Part shown: one piece after another, positions 11,971-23,010 of the stretch | How positions within the stretch are numbered: the first letter of the stretch is position 1 | Layout of the letters: every line of letters begins with the position of its first letter | Notes under the pieces: model-generated | The model's database searches: none | What the model saw: only the letters and a program-made list of their open reading frames with translations | Told to the model about the DNA's origin: nothing | Assembly (NCBI GenBank): GCA_017311185.1 | Contig: JAESUZ010003883.1 | Coordinates: 1,507,501-1,571,500, forward strand | Direction: 5' to 3' | Length of the DNA stretch: 64,000 nt | DNA from: Proteles cristata cristata | Lineage: Eukaryota; Chordata; Mammalia; Carnivora; Hyaenidae | Program-made: the position numbers and the translations under genes

Positions 11971-12014
11971 GACACAGGTATGGTAAGAAGAAACCTAAAA
12001 CCTGTTTCTGTTAA

Positions 12015-12630
12015 TTCATTCAGTAAAAATTATCGATCTTCTTCCATGTTCCAGGTTTTGTTGGGGATTCATTATGGAAAAAATAAGAGATTTCCTTACT
12101 TTCATAGAACTTTCATTCTGATATAGACAAGAAAACAATCAACAACTAGAACAAATTTAATGATACATCAGGTGGCAAATTTTGTGAAAGTGTAAGTAAA
12201 GCAGAATATGATGGATAGGAACTAGAAAAAGTGAGAGCTAATATATGTTGTGTAGGTCATAGGGCCTGAGAGGAGAGTATGCTTATAGGAAAAGCCACTG
12301 TGGTGGGAACAGAGTGAGTGTAAGGCTTTTATTATCTAGAAAGGAATTTGGTATCACTATGAATACCATAGGAAGCCATTCACATGGTTTCAGCAGAGGA
12401 GTAATTATGTCTGACTTACCTTTATTTTTTCTTTTTTTAAAAATCTTTTTCTTTCTTTTAACAGACGTTCTGGCTAATATGTAAGGGTAGACTCTAGCAG
12501 GCAATGGTTGGCATAGGAAGACCATATGAATACTGTTGCCATAGTCCAGGCAAGAGGTAGGGTGGCTGTGGAGATGCAGAGGAGTAATGCAAACCTTCAG
12601 TTTTGGTTCTGCAGGTAGTCCTTAGCCAGC
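12015..12630 (-). mobile_element. Antisense L2 LINE fragment
   Basis: Landmarks in antisense L2 order: 'ttaattcattcagtaaaaa' (3' end), 'aggaagccattcacatggtt', 'agcagaggagtaattatgtc' and 'ccatagtccaggcaagagg'. The coding strand would be minus, within the reverse-transcriptase ORF and 3' UTR, but no frame survives. Confidence 0.65.
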
Positions 12631-12924
12631 TTCAAGTTTCATTTCCTAGGGTTATATTTGTAAAATTTATAACAGAAGATCTTTTTGACAAAAAAAAAGT
12701 TTTCTATGTCCAGGGATATTCTTTACTCCCAGTGTTGTGAAATATGAATTCTTTACATCATTATCATTTCAAATAATCCTTGACCATCTCTTGTAGCTCA
12801 CTCTACCTTTTTACCCTGTTAGCAGATTTCATTGAATATTACTTATTTTCTCTATAGCATGTATTGGAAATTGTGATTGTGCATTTGTTTATGAATTTAT
12901 GTGGTCATTGGTTATATTGTTGTT

Positions 12925-13045
12925 GTTTTTTTCTCTCACCAAACATTTCATTTAAATCCCAGTTAGTTAGCATACAATGCTGTTAGTTTCAGGTGCACAA
13001 TTTAGTAATCCAGCACTTCCATACAACACCTAGTACTCTTGCTTA
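12925..13045 (-). mobile_element. Carnivore L1 3'-UTR fragment, antisense
   Basis: 'aatcccagttagttagcata', 'gttagtttcaggtgcacaat' and 'cttccatacaacacctagta' match the reverse complement of the carnivore L1 3' end. A T-rich start at about 12925 would be the poly(A) tail. It is a short, 5'-truncated copy. Confidence 0.6.
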
Positions 13046-13296
13046 ACTTTTAAGCCTTTATGAAAACAAGGTCTATATCTGTTTTGTTCACTTCTGTATA
13101 TAGACTGCTTGGTTTACAAGTTGGTACAAAGTAGTTATTCAAAATATATTTTACATTAGGTAATATTATTTTTATTCATTCACTTTTGAGTCACTTGTAT
13201 TTCATCCTAGAGTATCCCAATCATCTTTTTGTTATCTCTATCAAGATGAAAAATCTACGGACAGTATATAAATTATTTTAATTTTTAAAAATCCCT

Positions 13297-13520
13297 GGAG
13301 CACCTGGGTTGTTCAGTGGGTGAAGTGTTGTACGTCAGCTCAGGTCATGATCTCATGGTTTGTGAGTTCGAGCCCGACATCGGGCTCTGTGCTGACAGTT
13401 CAGAGCCTGGAGCCTGCTTGGTATTCTGTGACTCCCTCTCTCTGTGCCTCCCTGCTCAAGCTCTGTCTGTCTCTCCCAAAAATGAATAAACGTTAAAAAT
13501 TTTTTTCAATAAAATAAAAA
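13297..13520 (+). mobile_element. CAN-SINE, older subfamily
   Basis: Head GGAGCACCTGGGTTG, box B gagttcgagccc, GACAGTTCAGAGCCTGGAGCC, CT tract and AAAAATGAATAAACGTT tail. A weak TSD (taaaatcc-like) may occur at 13286-13294 and 13522-13530. Confidence 0.9.
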
Positions 13521-13611
13521 ATAAAAATCCTTTTACTTTAAGAAAAAGAGAACAGCCTGTTCCCCCTCAATTCAAACTGCATTAGTTATATATTTACAGT
13601 AAGAAAGATAA

Positions 13612-14205
13612 TGGTTCATCCCTCAAACATGTCCACACCCTAATCTTTGGAATCTTGAATATGTTATAGTAGATGAGGAATATGATAGAGAAGGAGAATT
13701 ATATGGGAAAGAGGAATTTAGGTAGCCGATGAAATAGGGTTGCTAATTAGCTAGCCTTGCAATGAAGAGATTATCCTGGATTACCTGTGTTGGCCCAGTG
13801 TAGCACATGAGCTCAAGAAGGGGAAGAGAGAGACAGAAGAAAAGGTCATAGAGCTGTGATTTGCACAGGTAGGACCTACCCTTTACTGACTTTGAAGATG
13901 GAGAAAGTAGACAATGAACTAAGGATTGTAGATTCTTTTAGAATCTGGAATTGTCTCAGTTTGAAGCCTACAGGAAAATGGGAACCTGGTTCCTACAACT
14001 GCAAGGGACTTAATTTGCCTAGACCTCATACTCGCAGGACATAAATTCTACCCTGCACTTCCAAGGAATGCAATGATACAGACACGTTGATGTTAGCCTG
14101 GTGAGATGCCTACTGGACTTCTTACTTAAAGACTCTAAAGCAAATGCATGTCAACTAAATTTTTGGTAATTCGTTATGCCTGCAGTAGAAAACTAATGGA
14201 ATTTC
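13612..14205 (+). mobile_element. MLT1-type (ERVL-MaLR) LTR
   Basis: 'cacaccctaatctttggaat', 'gagattatcctggattacc', 'tttgaagatggagaaag' and the 3' end 'gcagtagaaaactaatgga' follow the sense order of an old MLT1 LTR. Diverged, with no attached internal region. The 62-codon frame is incidental. Confidence 0.75.
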
Positions 14206-15020
14206 CTGTATGGGCATTTATTTAACTTAGCTTGTTAAGGTTTTAAACTTCATATTTTATGTATAATTATTTCACAACATAGTGACCGATGTTATTTGCA
14301 CCTTGAAAGCTGTTTCCTCATATTCTTATCACTAACATTAATATTCTTAAAACCTGGACTGACATTGATAGTGAATACTAAGATCAGTATTTAAATTTAG
14401 AGACTGTTCTGGATAGTTAAATATTCACCATGCCATTTGTTTGCTAACAAGACACTTTCTAACATCTCCTATTGCTTTCTTGGTGTTTTTATTGTTGTAT
14501 TATTGCTATGGCTTTATTTTACATTCTCAGCACTGCAATTATTACTTAGAAGTACAAGATTGGATTTGAGGAAATGAGAAAAATTGTAACTCAACTGTCA
14601 CTTCTCAGAAGGATCACTTGCAGATTTAAGAGAAAAAAAGTAAACAGTCTTGACATTTTTGAATTGGAGAAGGTTTTAGCTTCACTGTAGAATTTTAGGA
14701 ATGGTCACAAAAGCTTAACATTCTCATGAGTGAGAGAAATGAGCTCCTTCTTTACTCTGTCTTCCATGTACAAGAAAGAACTAGGAAACTTTGAAGCTAT
14801 TCTAAGAATTATTTTCTTTGGTAGGAAGGCTGGCTGTGCAGAAAGGCTGGATCCTGCTGCAGGGCTAGAATCTTGAGAATAATTTAGCTTTTCTGGAAAA
14901 AACAATGTGTGTGTATGCCACAAAGTCTAGTCTGAGATTTTATTTTGTTTGTTATTTTCTGAAAAAGAAAATAGAAAAGAAAAAAACAAAATTCCATTTC
15001 CTGAATCAAGTTCAGATTTT
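14206..15020. other. No recognisable feature
   Basis: AT-rich sequence without supported exons or repeats. Confidence 0.5.
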
Positions 15021-15026
15021 CAAAAA

Positions 15027-16167
15027 TAAGACAGCTTTATTGAGTTATAATTCAAATACTATGGAATTACCCTTTCAAAGTGTAAAATTCAGTGGTTTTA
15101 GTGCATTTTCAGTGTTTTTCAACCCTCATCATTGATATCACCTTCCCCCAAAGAAACTATGTACCCAATAGCAGTCACTCACCATTTCTCCCTTCCCCTA
15201 AACTCTGGCAACTCATAATCCATTTTTTTTCTCTGAGGATTTTCTTATTCTGTACATTTCACATAAATGGAAATATACACTATATGACCTTTTGTGATTG
15301 ACCTCTTTCACTTAGCATTATGCTTTACAAGCCTCATTTTTACTGTAGCATGGATCAGTATTTCATTCCTTTTCATTGGTAAATAATATCCCATTGTTTG
15401 GATATACCACATTTATTTATCCATTAATCAATCGATGGACATTTGAGTTGTTTCCACTTTTTGGCTATTATGCATAATGCTGCTTTGAAATTTTGTTTAC
15501 TAGTTTCATGTGACCATATTTTTTTCATTTCTCTTGGATACACACTTAGAGGTAGAATTGACAACTCTATATATAACATTTTGAGGACTGCCCAATTGTT
15601 TACCAAAGTGACTGTACTATTTAACACCCTCACCAGAAATATACAAGGCTTCCAATTCCTTCACATCTTCATCAAGATTAATTATTATCTATCATTATTA
15701 TTATTATTATTACAACCCTAGTGGGTATGAGGTAATATCTCATTGAACTTTGACTTGCATTTTTCTAATGACTAATGACAAGCATCTTTCAAATGCTTAT
15801 TGGCTATTTGTATATATTTGGAGACATATCTCCTCAAGTCTTTTGCCAAGTTTTAATTGGATTGTCTTTTAATGTTGGGTTGTAAAAGTATTTTCTATGT
15901 ATTGGACACGAGTTCCTTATCAGATACCGGACTTGCAGATACTTTCTACCATTCTTTGGATTGTCTCTCCACTTTCTTGATGGTTTCATTTGCAGGACAG
16001 AAGTTTAACTTTGATTAAAATTAAAAGTTAATTTTGATGAAGTCCAACTTCTCTATTATTTTTTTTTCTTTGTTAGTGTTAGGGTTTTTGGTGTTATATC
16101 TAAGAAACCATTATCTAGCCCAGTATTGCTAAGATTTACTCTTAAGTATTCTATTAAAGACTTACAG
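15027..16167 (-). mobile_element. Antisense L1M LINE-1 3' portion
   Basis: A long, colinear match to the reverse complement of an L1M element (L1MB/L1MC-like). It begins 'agctttattgagttataatt' and includes 'ttcacttagcattatgct', 'tccattaatcaatcgatgga', 'attttgaggactgcccaatt' and 'gtatgaggtaatatctcatt'. The polarity places the ORF2 end and 3' UTR on the minus strand. Frames on both strands are broken. It is interrupted by SINEs and seems to resume at 16576-16746. Confidence 0.85.
15693..15712. repeat. (ATT)n short microsatellite
   Basis: Six to seven ATT units within the L1M fragment. Confidence 0.85.
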
Positions 16168-16399
16168 TTTTTTTTTTAATTTTAATTTTTTTTTTATTTA
16201 TATCTGAGAAAGAGAGAGATAGACAGCATGAGCAGGGGAGGGTCAGAGAAAGAGGGAGACACAGAATCTTAAGCAGGCTCCAGGCTCTGAGCTAACAGTC
16301 AGCACAGAGCTGGACACGGGGCTAGATGCCACGAACCACGTGATCATATCCTGAGCCGAAGTAGGATTCTCAACTGACTGAGTCCCCCAGGTGCACCCC
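16168..16399 (-). mobile_element. CAN-SINE, intermediate, antisense
   Basis: Poly(T) and AAATT-type tail, GAGAGAGA tract, 'ggctccaggctctgagctaa' and 'cagtcagcacagagctg', ending 'cccccaggtgcaccc', all reading as a reversed SINE. It inserted into the L1M fragment. The box B region is mutated. Confidence 0.9.
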
Positions 16400-16423
16400 T
16401 CATATTTCTTTATATGTAACCCT

Positions 16424-16575
16424 ATGGGTTCAAGCCCAACATTTGGCACTGTAATGACAGCTTGGAGCCTGGGGCCTACTTTAGATTCTTGTTTCCCTCT
16501 TCCTCTACCCCTCTCCTGCTAATGCTGTCTCTCTCTCTCTTTCTCAAAAATTAATAAACATTTAAAATCTTTTAT
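16424..16575 (+). mobile_element. CAN-SINE, 5'-truncated
   Basis: It begins at the box B segment ('tgggttcaagcccaac') and runs through a CT tract to a CAAAAATTAATAAACATT tail. The tRNA head is missing. It lies 24 bp from an inverted SINE copy, so the two could pair in RNA. Confidence 0.88.
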
Positions 16576-16746
16576 AAAATAATAATTATTTTAATACAAT
16601 TATAAATTGAATTATTTTATTAATTTTATTTTGAATTGTTTATTGATAATATACAGAAATATAATTGATTTTTGTAAATGATCTTGTATCCTATAACCTT
16701 GCTGATGTAGATATAATTTCTTAGATATACTGCATGTACTTGCTGA
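16576..16746 (-). mobile_element. Antisense L1M continuation
   Basis: 'atacagaaatataattgatt', then 'gatcttgtatcctataacct' and 'tgctgatgtag', match antisense L1 ORF2 sequence lying further 5' in the element. This is in the right order to be the same L1M copy as 15027-16167, split by two SINEs. Confidence 0.6.
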
Positions 16747-16832
16747 CTTCATTTTATTATTTAATATTTATTTATTTTTGAGAGAGACAGAGAGTGAGAG
16801 AGAGACCATGTGTGTGCACTGGGTGAAGGGAC

Positions 16833-16864
<32 letters not shown>

Positions 16865-17007
16865 TACCAAGCAAGCTCTGCACTACACTGTCAGGTCAGA
16901 GTCAGACACAGGGCTCATGTCTCTGTGAGATTATGAACTCTGAGATTATGACCTAAACTGAAATCAGGAGTCTGATGCTCAACCAAATGAGATACCCAGG
17001 TGTCCTA
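16747..17007 (-). mobile_element. CAN-SINE, older subfamily, antisense
   Basis: A T-rich tail, (GA)n tract, 'gagattatgacctaaactga' (box B and core reversed) and 'gatacccaggtgtccta' head. A perfect 13-bp TSD 'atgtacttgctga' lies at 16734-16746 and 17008-17020. The SINE has many substitutions, so the exact survival of the TSD is notable. Confidence 0.93.
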
Positions 17008-17020
17008 ATGTACTTGCTGA

Positions 17021-18185
17021 TTTTAAATCAAATATAGGATAGTTAGTAAAACTTTTACTCCTGTGCTTTAAAAAAATAGACCTTATAATAATTTAAGTAG
17101 AGAAGGTATTTATACAATACTTCTACTTCTATAACCAATGATCCTTGCTCCCTATAAGCCCATGATCTACTGGACATATATAAATGCCTTTCAGGCCTCA
17201 TACTTAATGTATACCAAAGAGTAAGTTATTTATTTTGTTTTTAATATACATCTACTTGCTCTTCTATGCTTAGAAACAAATCTTTTGTTTTATTTGACTT
17301 CAACTTAGAATTGTTATTAAATAAATCGAAATTATTTAATGTGTCCAATAATTTTACTTGCAAAATAGCAACATGATACCACAATGAATCATAAACAGAC
17401 ATTAGGAAAATTAGCATACTTGCAAATAGAGAATTAAATTTGGATGTATTTTATCTTATCTTTCTTTTTGCTATATATATGTAGTTTAATGTTATTTGTA
17501 ATTCAGTGTTATAATAGAAATTGTAAGACACTTGATCTTTAAACTTTCAGTTGGCAACTTAAAAAAAATTATACAACTTATGCTTAGTTAATATGTCAAG
17601 TGCTTATTAGCTGTTTGTTATAAAAACTTTAAAATGACTATAGTTAAGTTTTAAATATAGAGATATTTAAAAATGTAACTATAAAGTAATTACGTATATA
17701 AAGCAATTCTTTACCATTGCTCTCTAAATTTAGGTACACATTCTAATATATTAGATGAGTGTAAATGTGCTATCCATATTCTCATCAAGTGTATTAAATA
17801 AAGTGAAGCCACTCTAATTTAACACTACTCTCATCTCTGCCTCCACTCCATTCACACAGATCTATTCCTTCAGCATCTGCTCATCTTTGTAGTGTTAGTT
17901 TCTATAATACTGAGTGTTTAATAAGTGTTTCTTAAATGAATGAGCAAACTAAGAAAGAATATCTACTGAAGTTATGAGGAAAAATAGATAACTGTGGAAT
18001 AGAGTATTAAGAGAAGTTTCTAAAGAAAATATTAAGCATAAAGACACACATAAGATTTCCGTGATCTGAAAAGAAATGAGGGGGCATTTGAGATGCAGAC
18101 AAGTCTATGGAAATGAAAAGGCAATTAAATTTGAAAAAGATAGAAGATAAATTCAAATGGATTAGACACAGGTGTGGGCTTTATA
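17021..18185. other. No recognisable feature
   Basis: AT-rich; the first few tens of bases may still be L1M. No exon or RNA gene supported. Confidence 0.45.
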
Positions 18186-18187
18186 GG

Positions 18188-18317
18188 CAGAGGGGGAGAG
18201 AGAATCATTAAGCTGGGCACAGAGCCCAATGTGGGGCTTGATCTCTCAGCTGTGAGATCATGACCCAAGTGAAGTGAAGAGCTAGGTGCTTAACCAACTG
18301 AGCCACCCAGGACCCCC
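18188..18317 (-). mobile_element. CAN-SINE fragment, antisense, tail missing
   Basis: 'gggcacagagcccaatgtgg', 'tgtgagatcatgacccaag' and 'accaactgagccacccagg' are the reversed core and tRNA head. The GA tract is short and the A/T tail is lost. Confidence 0.85.
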
Positions 18318-18321
18318 TTTT

Positions 18322-18500
18322 TCAAGTGAAGTTTTATTGGAACATAGCCACATCCATTTATTTATGTATTATCAGTGCTTGTTCTTGTGCTATAATGATG
18401 GTGCTGAGTTGTTGGGACAGAGACCATAGACTGGATGACCCCCAAAGCCTAAAATATTTACTCTTTGGCCTTTTATAAGAAAAGTTTGCCACCTCTGAAT
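18322..18500 (+). mobile_element. MER20-like hAT-Charlie MITE
   Basis: 'gaagttttattggaacatag', 'ctgagttgttgggacagaga', 'aaagcctaaaatatttactc' and 'aaaagtttgccacctctga' match the right part of the GTTTTATTGGAACACAGCC hAT element. The adjoining SINE sits at its left edge. Confidence 0.7.
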
Positions 18501-18590
18501 TAGAGCATCTATGAAAGTAAATAGTGAGGAATAAGATTAGGAAGTTATTCTGATGCTAGAATGCAGAACATTTAAACTTATGGCTAAAGA

Positions 18591-18758
18591 TGGGGCGCCC
18601 GGGTGGTTTAGTCGGTTAAGCGTCCGACTTTCGCTCAGGTCATGATCTCGCGGTTCGTGGGTTCGAGCCCCGCGTCGGGCTCTGTGCTGACGGCCAGCTC
18701 AGAGCCTGGAGCCTGTTTCAGTCTGTGATTCCCTCTCTCTCGGACCCGCCCCTGCTCA

Positions 18759-18802
<44 letters not shown>

Positions 18803-18852
18803 GAAATAAATAAAACATTAAAAAATAAATAAATAAATAAATAAATAAAAAA
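18591..18852 (+). mobile_element. CAN-SINE, very young copy
   Basis: Head GGGGCGCCCGGGTGG, intact box A-like and box B sequence, many intact CpGs, 'gacggccagctcagagcctg', a CT tract of about 20 units and a (AAAT)n tail. The TSD 'taaacttatggctaaaga' is 18 bp and perfect (18573-18590, 18853-18870). It is one of the youngest-looking insertions in the window and may be absent in some individuals or related species. Confidence 0.97.
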
Positions 18853-18870
18853 TAAACTTATGGCTAAAGA

Positions 18871-19490
18871 GCTTGAACTCTATTTATATTTAAGGTTGAT
18901 CAGAGGAACAATGTGGATGCAGTTGGCATCACCTTGGCAGCAACATAGGAGGAAGATAACAGCAATAAGAAAACATTCAGGAAGAACAATTAGCCTACTG
19001 CTAAATGTGGGAGATGGTCAGGACCGGAACTACGGTGGCAGAAGCCAGCAAGGAGAAGGGAGTAATGATGGTAGAGAGAATAATAGAAAAGGACAAATAT
19101 ATAGAAAAATAAATGCTCGAGGAGAATAACTAGGAATGTGGGGAAAAGAATGGAAAGAGATGCCAATAACGATTCCAAGTTTTCAATAGTAAGTTATTGG
19201 AAAAATAATACCACTCTCCTGCCAGAAACTGAGAAAGCCACAGAATACATTGGCTTTAAAGGATTGAGTGTGACTTTTTATTTTAAGCCATGTTATTTGT
19301 TGAGATAAGAAATCGCAATAGAAATGTCTGTCAGGTCATCAGAAATGTGGGGCTGGAGCTCAAAGGCAAAGTTTGAAGTAATGGTATTGATTTGAGAAGC
19401 AGTGTTTAAAACCATGAGAGGAAATGAGATCTCTGAGGGAGAGCTGGTGATGACCCAACACACAGTGGAGGAACTGGTCATAGCGCTGGG
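18871..19490 (-). mobile_element. Antisense L2 LINE fragment
   Basis: 'gatgccaataacgattccaa', 'gtcaggtcatcagaaatgtg' and 'gtttaaaaccatgagaggaa' fit the antisense of L2 ORF2. The GTCATCAGCA region is where the YADD-type catalytic motif would be encoded on the minus strand. Frames are broken. Confidence 0.5.
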
Positions 19491-19499
19491 AAGTGCTCA

Positions 19500-20980
19500 C
19501 TTCTAATGGCCACAAGGAAGAAATGGTGACACAGCAAAGGTAGTAAGAGTTTTATGAAGAGAGCAAAGCATCACAGCTACGAAGCAGTTTGAGGATGAAG
19601 GATCCAATTAATTCAATTAAATTTTATTTGAGTACACTACGAAAATACAAACACACTTTATAAGCAGTCCATAGTCTACTGAAGAAAAGAGTTTTAAATA
19701 GAAAAAAGAGAAGAATTTTTACAAACATGGAAAAATTTTGTGATAAAATCATGGGGAAAAAAGAAATAATTTTGCATTAGGAAGTTAAAGGGTGTTTCAT
19801 AATGACTCGTGTAGGTTTTGTGAACAGAAAATATAATATTAGAGTTGCTTTGGTTTTAAAATTAATGAACAACTTATTAAAGTTACAAATCAAAAGATCT
19901 CCTTCCTTATTACGGTTTTAGCTTTATAATCCTTTAGTTGTTAACTTCTCCCTTTCTCTTATTCTCACTGTCTCCCTCCTGTTTTAACGATCAGTTTTAA
20001 AACTTTGAATAGTATTTGGTTTCATTTAAGCAGTTAAACACATTCAAATACTTTAAACTGTAATTGTATGTTAAGTATATGTGATTACCTTTTCAAATAT
20101 TCTACCTTAGTTATATGATTAACAAAATGTCCCAAGTATGTGAGTATCCTAAGAAATTTATAAATGTATGGCTTAAGTTTGTTTATAAGTTCTAATGCAA
20201 TAAATAAATGATGATATTTCTACTTTACAATAGCATCTAAATTAGTTGTTTATATTAGTCATATGTTACTCCGATTAGGCACATTATGAGTAAATAGATA
20301 TTGAATTTTACTAGTACATAAAGTCGTAATGTGTCTAACATCAAGATGTTAATATGTCTGGTTTTATTCTCTTAAAAATGTAATTAATTTGAAATCCTTC
20401 TAGATATGAAGGAATCTTTTCTATTAAAGTAGTAATAAGGCAATCTTCAGCAATTTGGAGGATACTGAGCCAAGATAATAACAGCCTCTTATTCAGGATT
20501 ATATTGGAATATACTGAGGTTTAGAAATAATCTTTCACATAACTTTATATATTGGAAAGACTTATGTGATACAGGTCTCTGATCTAATTATGGTAAGTCT
20601 GTAATCCTTCCACATTTGTATATAATTTGATTCAATTTTATACATTTTTAACTCCTTAAAATATATAAATGTTTTTTCTCTCCCTACTTAACATTAAACA
20701 CCTTTAAACTTGATAGAATCCTTTACTTTTGTATATCCTTCTAAATCCATACAATTGTTATGTATTAAAATGAATAGCCAAGTTAATTGGGATATATCTC
20801 ATTGAACCAATGTATTCAGAAAATATGAAGTCACAGTAAATCTGAGGCTCTGTGATACTTTCTGCATCAGCACTTTCACATGAGTAAGGCAAGAGTAGGT
20901 GATATGATTGGAGAAATCTGCTCACATTTGGAAGGCATTGTGTACCAAACTGCAGAGCTCAGACTTTGTGTATGTGGCAA
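19500..20980. other. AT-rich stretch, no gene seen
   Basis: No transposon, exon or RNA gene recognised. Confidence 0.5.
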
Positions 20981-20985
20981 GTTTT

Positions 20986-20986
<1 letters not shown>

Positions 20987-21046
<60 letters not shown>
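20987..21046. repeat. (GT)n(AG)n compound microsatellite
   Basis: About 21 GT units followed at once by about nine AG units. Two opposite short frames reported here are microsatellite translations. Confidence 0.95.
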
Positions 21047-21049
21047 GTT

Positions 21050-21622
21050 TTTAAAAATACATTTCATTAAATATATATCTCAAACATAAACATCTGAAAT
21101 AGTTCCTCACAAATGAATCTAATCTCCACATTACCTTCTAACACTTAGGCTTCTGTTGAATCATAAAATTGGTAGGCTGCAAAATAGTGAACTTAATATT
21201 AAATAAGTTTCCCCTGGAAAATGTCTTTATGTCTTCTTCATGGTTCTGTATTCTCTGGGTTTTAATAAATCTAGACTTATGATTCTGTATTCTCTTGCTT
21301 CCTAGATTTACACCCCTCCTGTTTGCATAGGTGCTGTGTATTTTATGGTTTAAATGGGGAGCAGGATTTTTATTACCTGATTAACCCTGACTGTGGGAAA
21401 CATAGATTATGTACCAGTCAGCACCCCTACTCATCTTCTTAAAGATCTTGCAGAAAATCTGATTTTTAAAACTATGAATAGTTATTCAAATGCAATAATA
21501 TTATGATCTAAACTGTTTTCAGTGAGCCTGAATTCCTTTAAGATATGAGGTGGAACAATTTGTTTTCTCTCTTTCTTCTTGTGGTTGTGTGAGCTGAAGA
21601 AAATAAAGTATGAAATTCAATA
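21050..21622. other. No recognisable feature
   Basis: No supported gene or repeat. Confidence 0.45.
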
Positions 21623-21625
21623 GTC

Positions 21626-22310
21626 AACCAATATTTGACTGCCTCTTATATGTCAAACACTGTTTCAGGTACAGAGGACATAGCAGTGTCCAGAATATAC
21701 AAAGCTATAGAGCCCCTACCCTGGGGTTGGGGTAGGGTTTCATTCTGGTGGAGGCAGAGAAGTAATATATATATACATATATATTACTTATATACATATA
21801 TATTACTTATAATATATAGTACTATATATTACTATATGTAGTGTGTGTGTGTGTGTGTGTGTGTGATGATGCATGATGGAGGTGGTGAGGGAAAGTAAAG
21901 TCATCAGAGGAGAACACCTTTTAGGCAGAGGAAAAAGCAAGAGACAAGTTCAGAAGTGTGCTGGGACTAGTGTCCTTGAGGAACAAAAGGGAAGAGATTT
22001 TTTTCAGCTACATCCGAAAAGTAGCAAGAAGTAAAGTCAGAGAGGTAGCTGGGAGAGAGCAGAAGAGCAGAGCTTGCAGGATTTGCATGTGAGGATTTGG
22101 GTGTTTACTCTGAGTAAGATGGTAGGCCTTTGGAGAGTTTTGAAAATGGGAATGATATTACCTGACTTTTTAGCAGGATGTAGGCCATAAAGTAAGTGGG
22201 GAAGCTGGCATGTGCAACCAGGCTATCCCTCTCCAGACTTTGTTGATGCAATCAGCAGGGTTCAGAGAAGCAATTATAGAGAAGTGGAAGTTTGAGAAAT
22301 CTGGGTCCTA
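21626..22310 (-). mobile_element. Antisense L2 LINE fragment with AT/GT insert
   Basis: Starts with the antisense 3' end ('ttatatgtcaaacactgttt', 'gtacagaggacatagcagtg') and continues with 'gaggaacaaaagggaagag', 'gtcagagaggtagctggga' and 'actctgagtaagatggtag'. This is colinear with antisense L2. A TA-rich and GT microsatellite (21766-21865) has grown inside it. Confidence 0.65.
21766..21865. repeat. TA-rich imperfect repeat and (GT)n
   Basis: Two copies of a TATACATATATATTACT-like unit, then more TA-rich sequence, then 12-13 GT units (21840-21865). The TA part is highly self-complementary and could extrude a hairpin. Confidence 0.9.
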
Positions 22311-22319
22311 GTCTCTTAC

Positions 22320-22800
22320 TGGTACCGGGCCATATGCTTATGAGTGAGTATACTGGGTGAAATAAATTGTTAATATTTGAAGATTTGTCTTACTTTTAAA
22401 GCAAGAAAATGTTGCTTCTGCAATCTTGAAAATTTTGGACCACACATAAACAAATTTGGGAATCATGTAAACCTTTCTCCTATATGGAATACACTTACAT
22501 GATTCACTTCTTGTTATAATATTACAAAATAGTAGTAAATAACAATCCTCTATAAAGTTAGCAAAATTTATTCCCTAGAGTTAAGTGTTAAAAAGGAAAT
22601 AAACAAAACTAACCTCATCAGTATTGATAGATAGACTAGGGCTAAAGGGAGAAAAAATAATTCAGTGTTTATTTTCTTTATAAGCACCGCATTATTCTTT
22701 AATATGAGATATTGGTACTGATCCTACTACTTAGGCTAGGCTGAAAAATTTGAACTGCTCTAGAAGTGAGAAAATTGGTGTTTCCTTTGGGAATCTCTTT
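22320..22800. other. No recognisable feature
   Basis: AT-rich sequence without supported genes or repeats. Confidence 0.45.
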
Positions 22801-22806
22801 GCCTCA

Positions 22807-23010
22807 GGGGTTCCTGGGTGGTTTAGTCAGTTGAGTGATTGAGCATCTGACTCTTGGTTTTGGAACAGGTCATGATCTCATGGTTCATGGGTTTGAGCCC
22901 TGAATCAGCTTCCCTGTTGACAGTGCAGAACCTGCTTGAGAGAGATTCTCATTCTTTCTCTCTCTTCCTCCCTCCCTCCCTTCCTCCCTCCCTCCCTCCC
23001 TCCTTCTCTC
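22807..23010 (+). mobile_element. CAN-SINE, old, no A-rich tail
   Basis: The head 'ggggttcctgggtggttt' carries a small internal insertion, and box B reads 'gggtttgagccc'. The element ends in an expanded CCCT tract instead of the usual AAATAAA tail. No TSD seen. Confidence 0.85.
22966..23004. repeat. (CCCT)n microsatellite in SINE
   Basis: A tetranucleotide expansion of the SINE pyrimidine tract with one TTCC interruption. It produces the Ser/Pro-rich or Gly-Gly-Arg-rich false frames seen on both strands. Confidence 0.93.
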
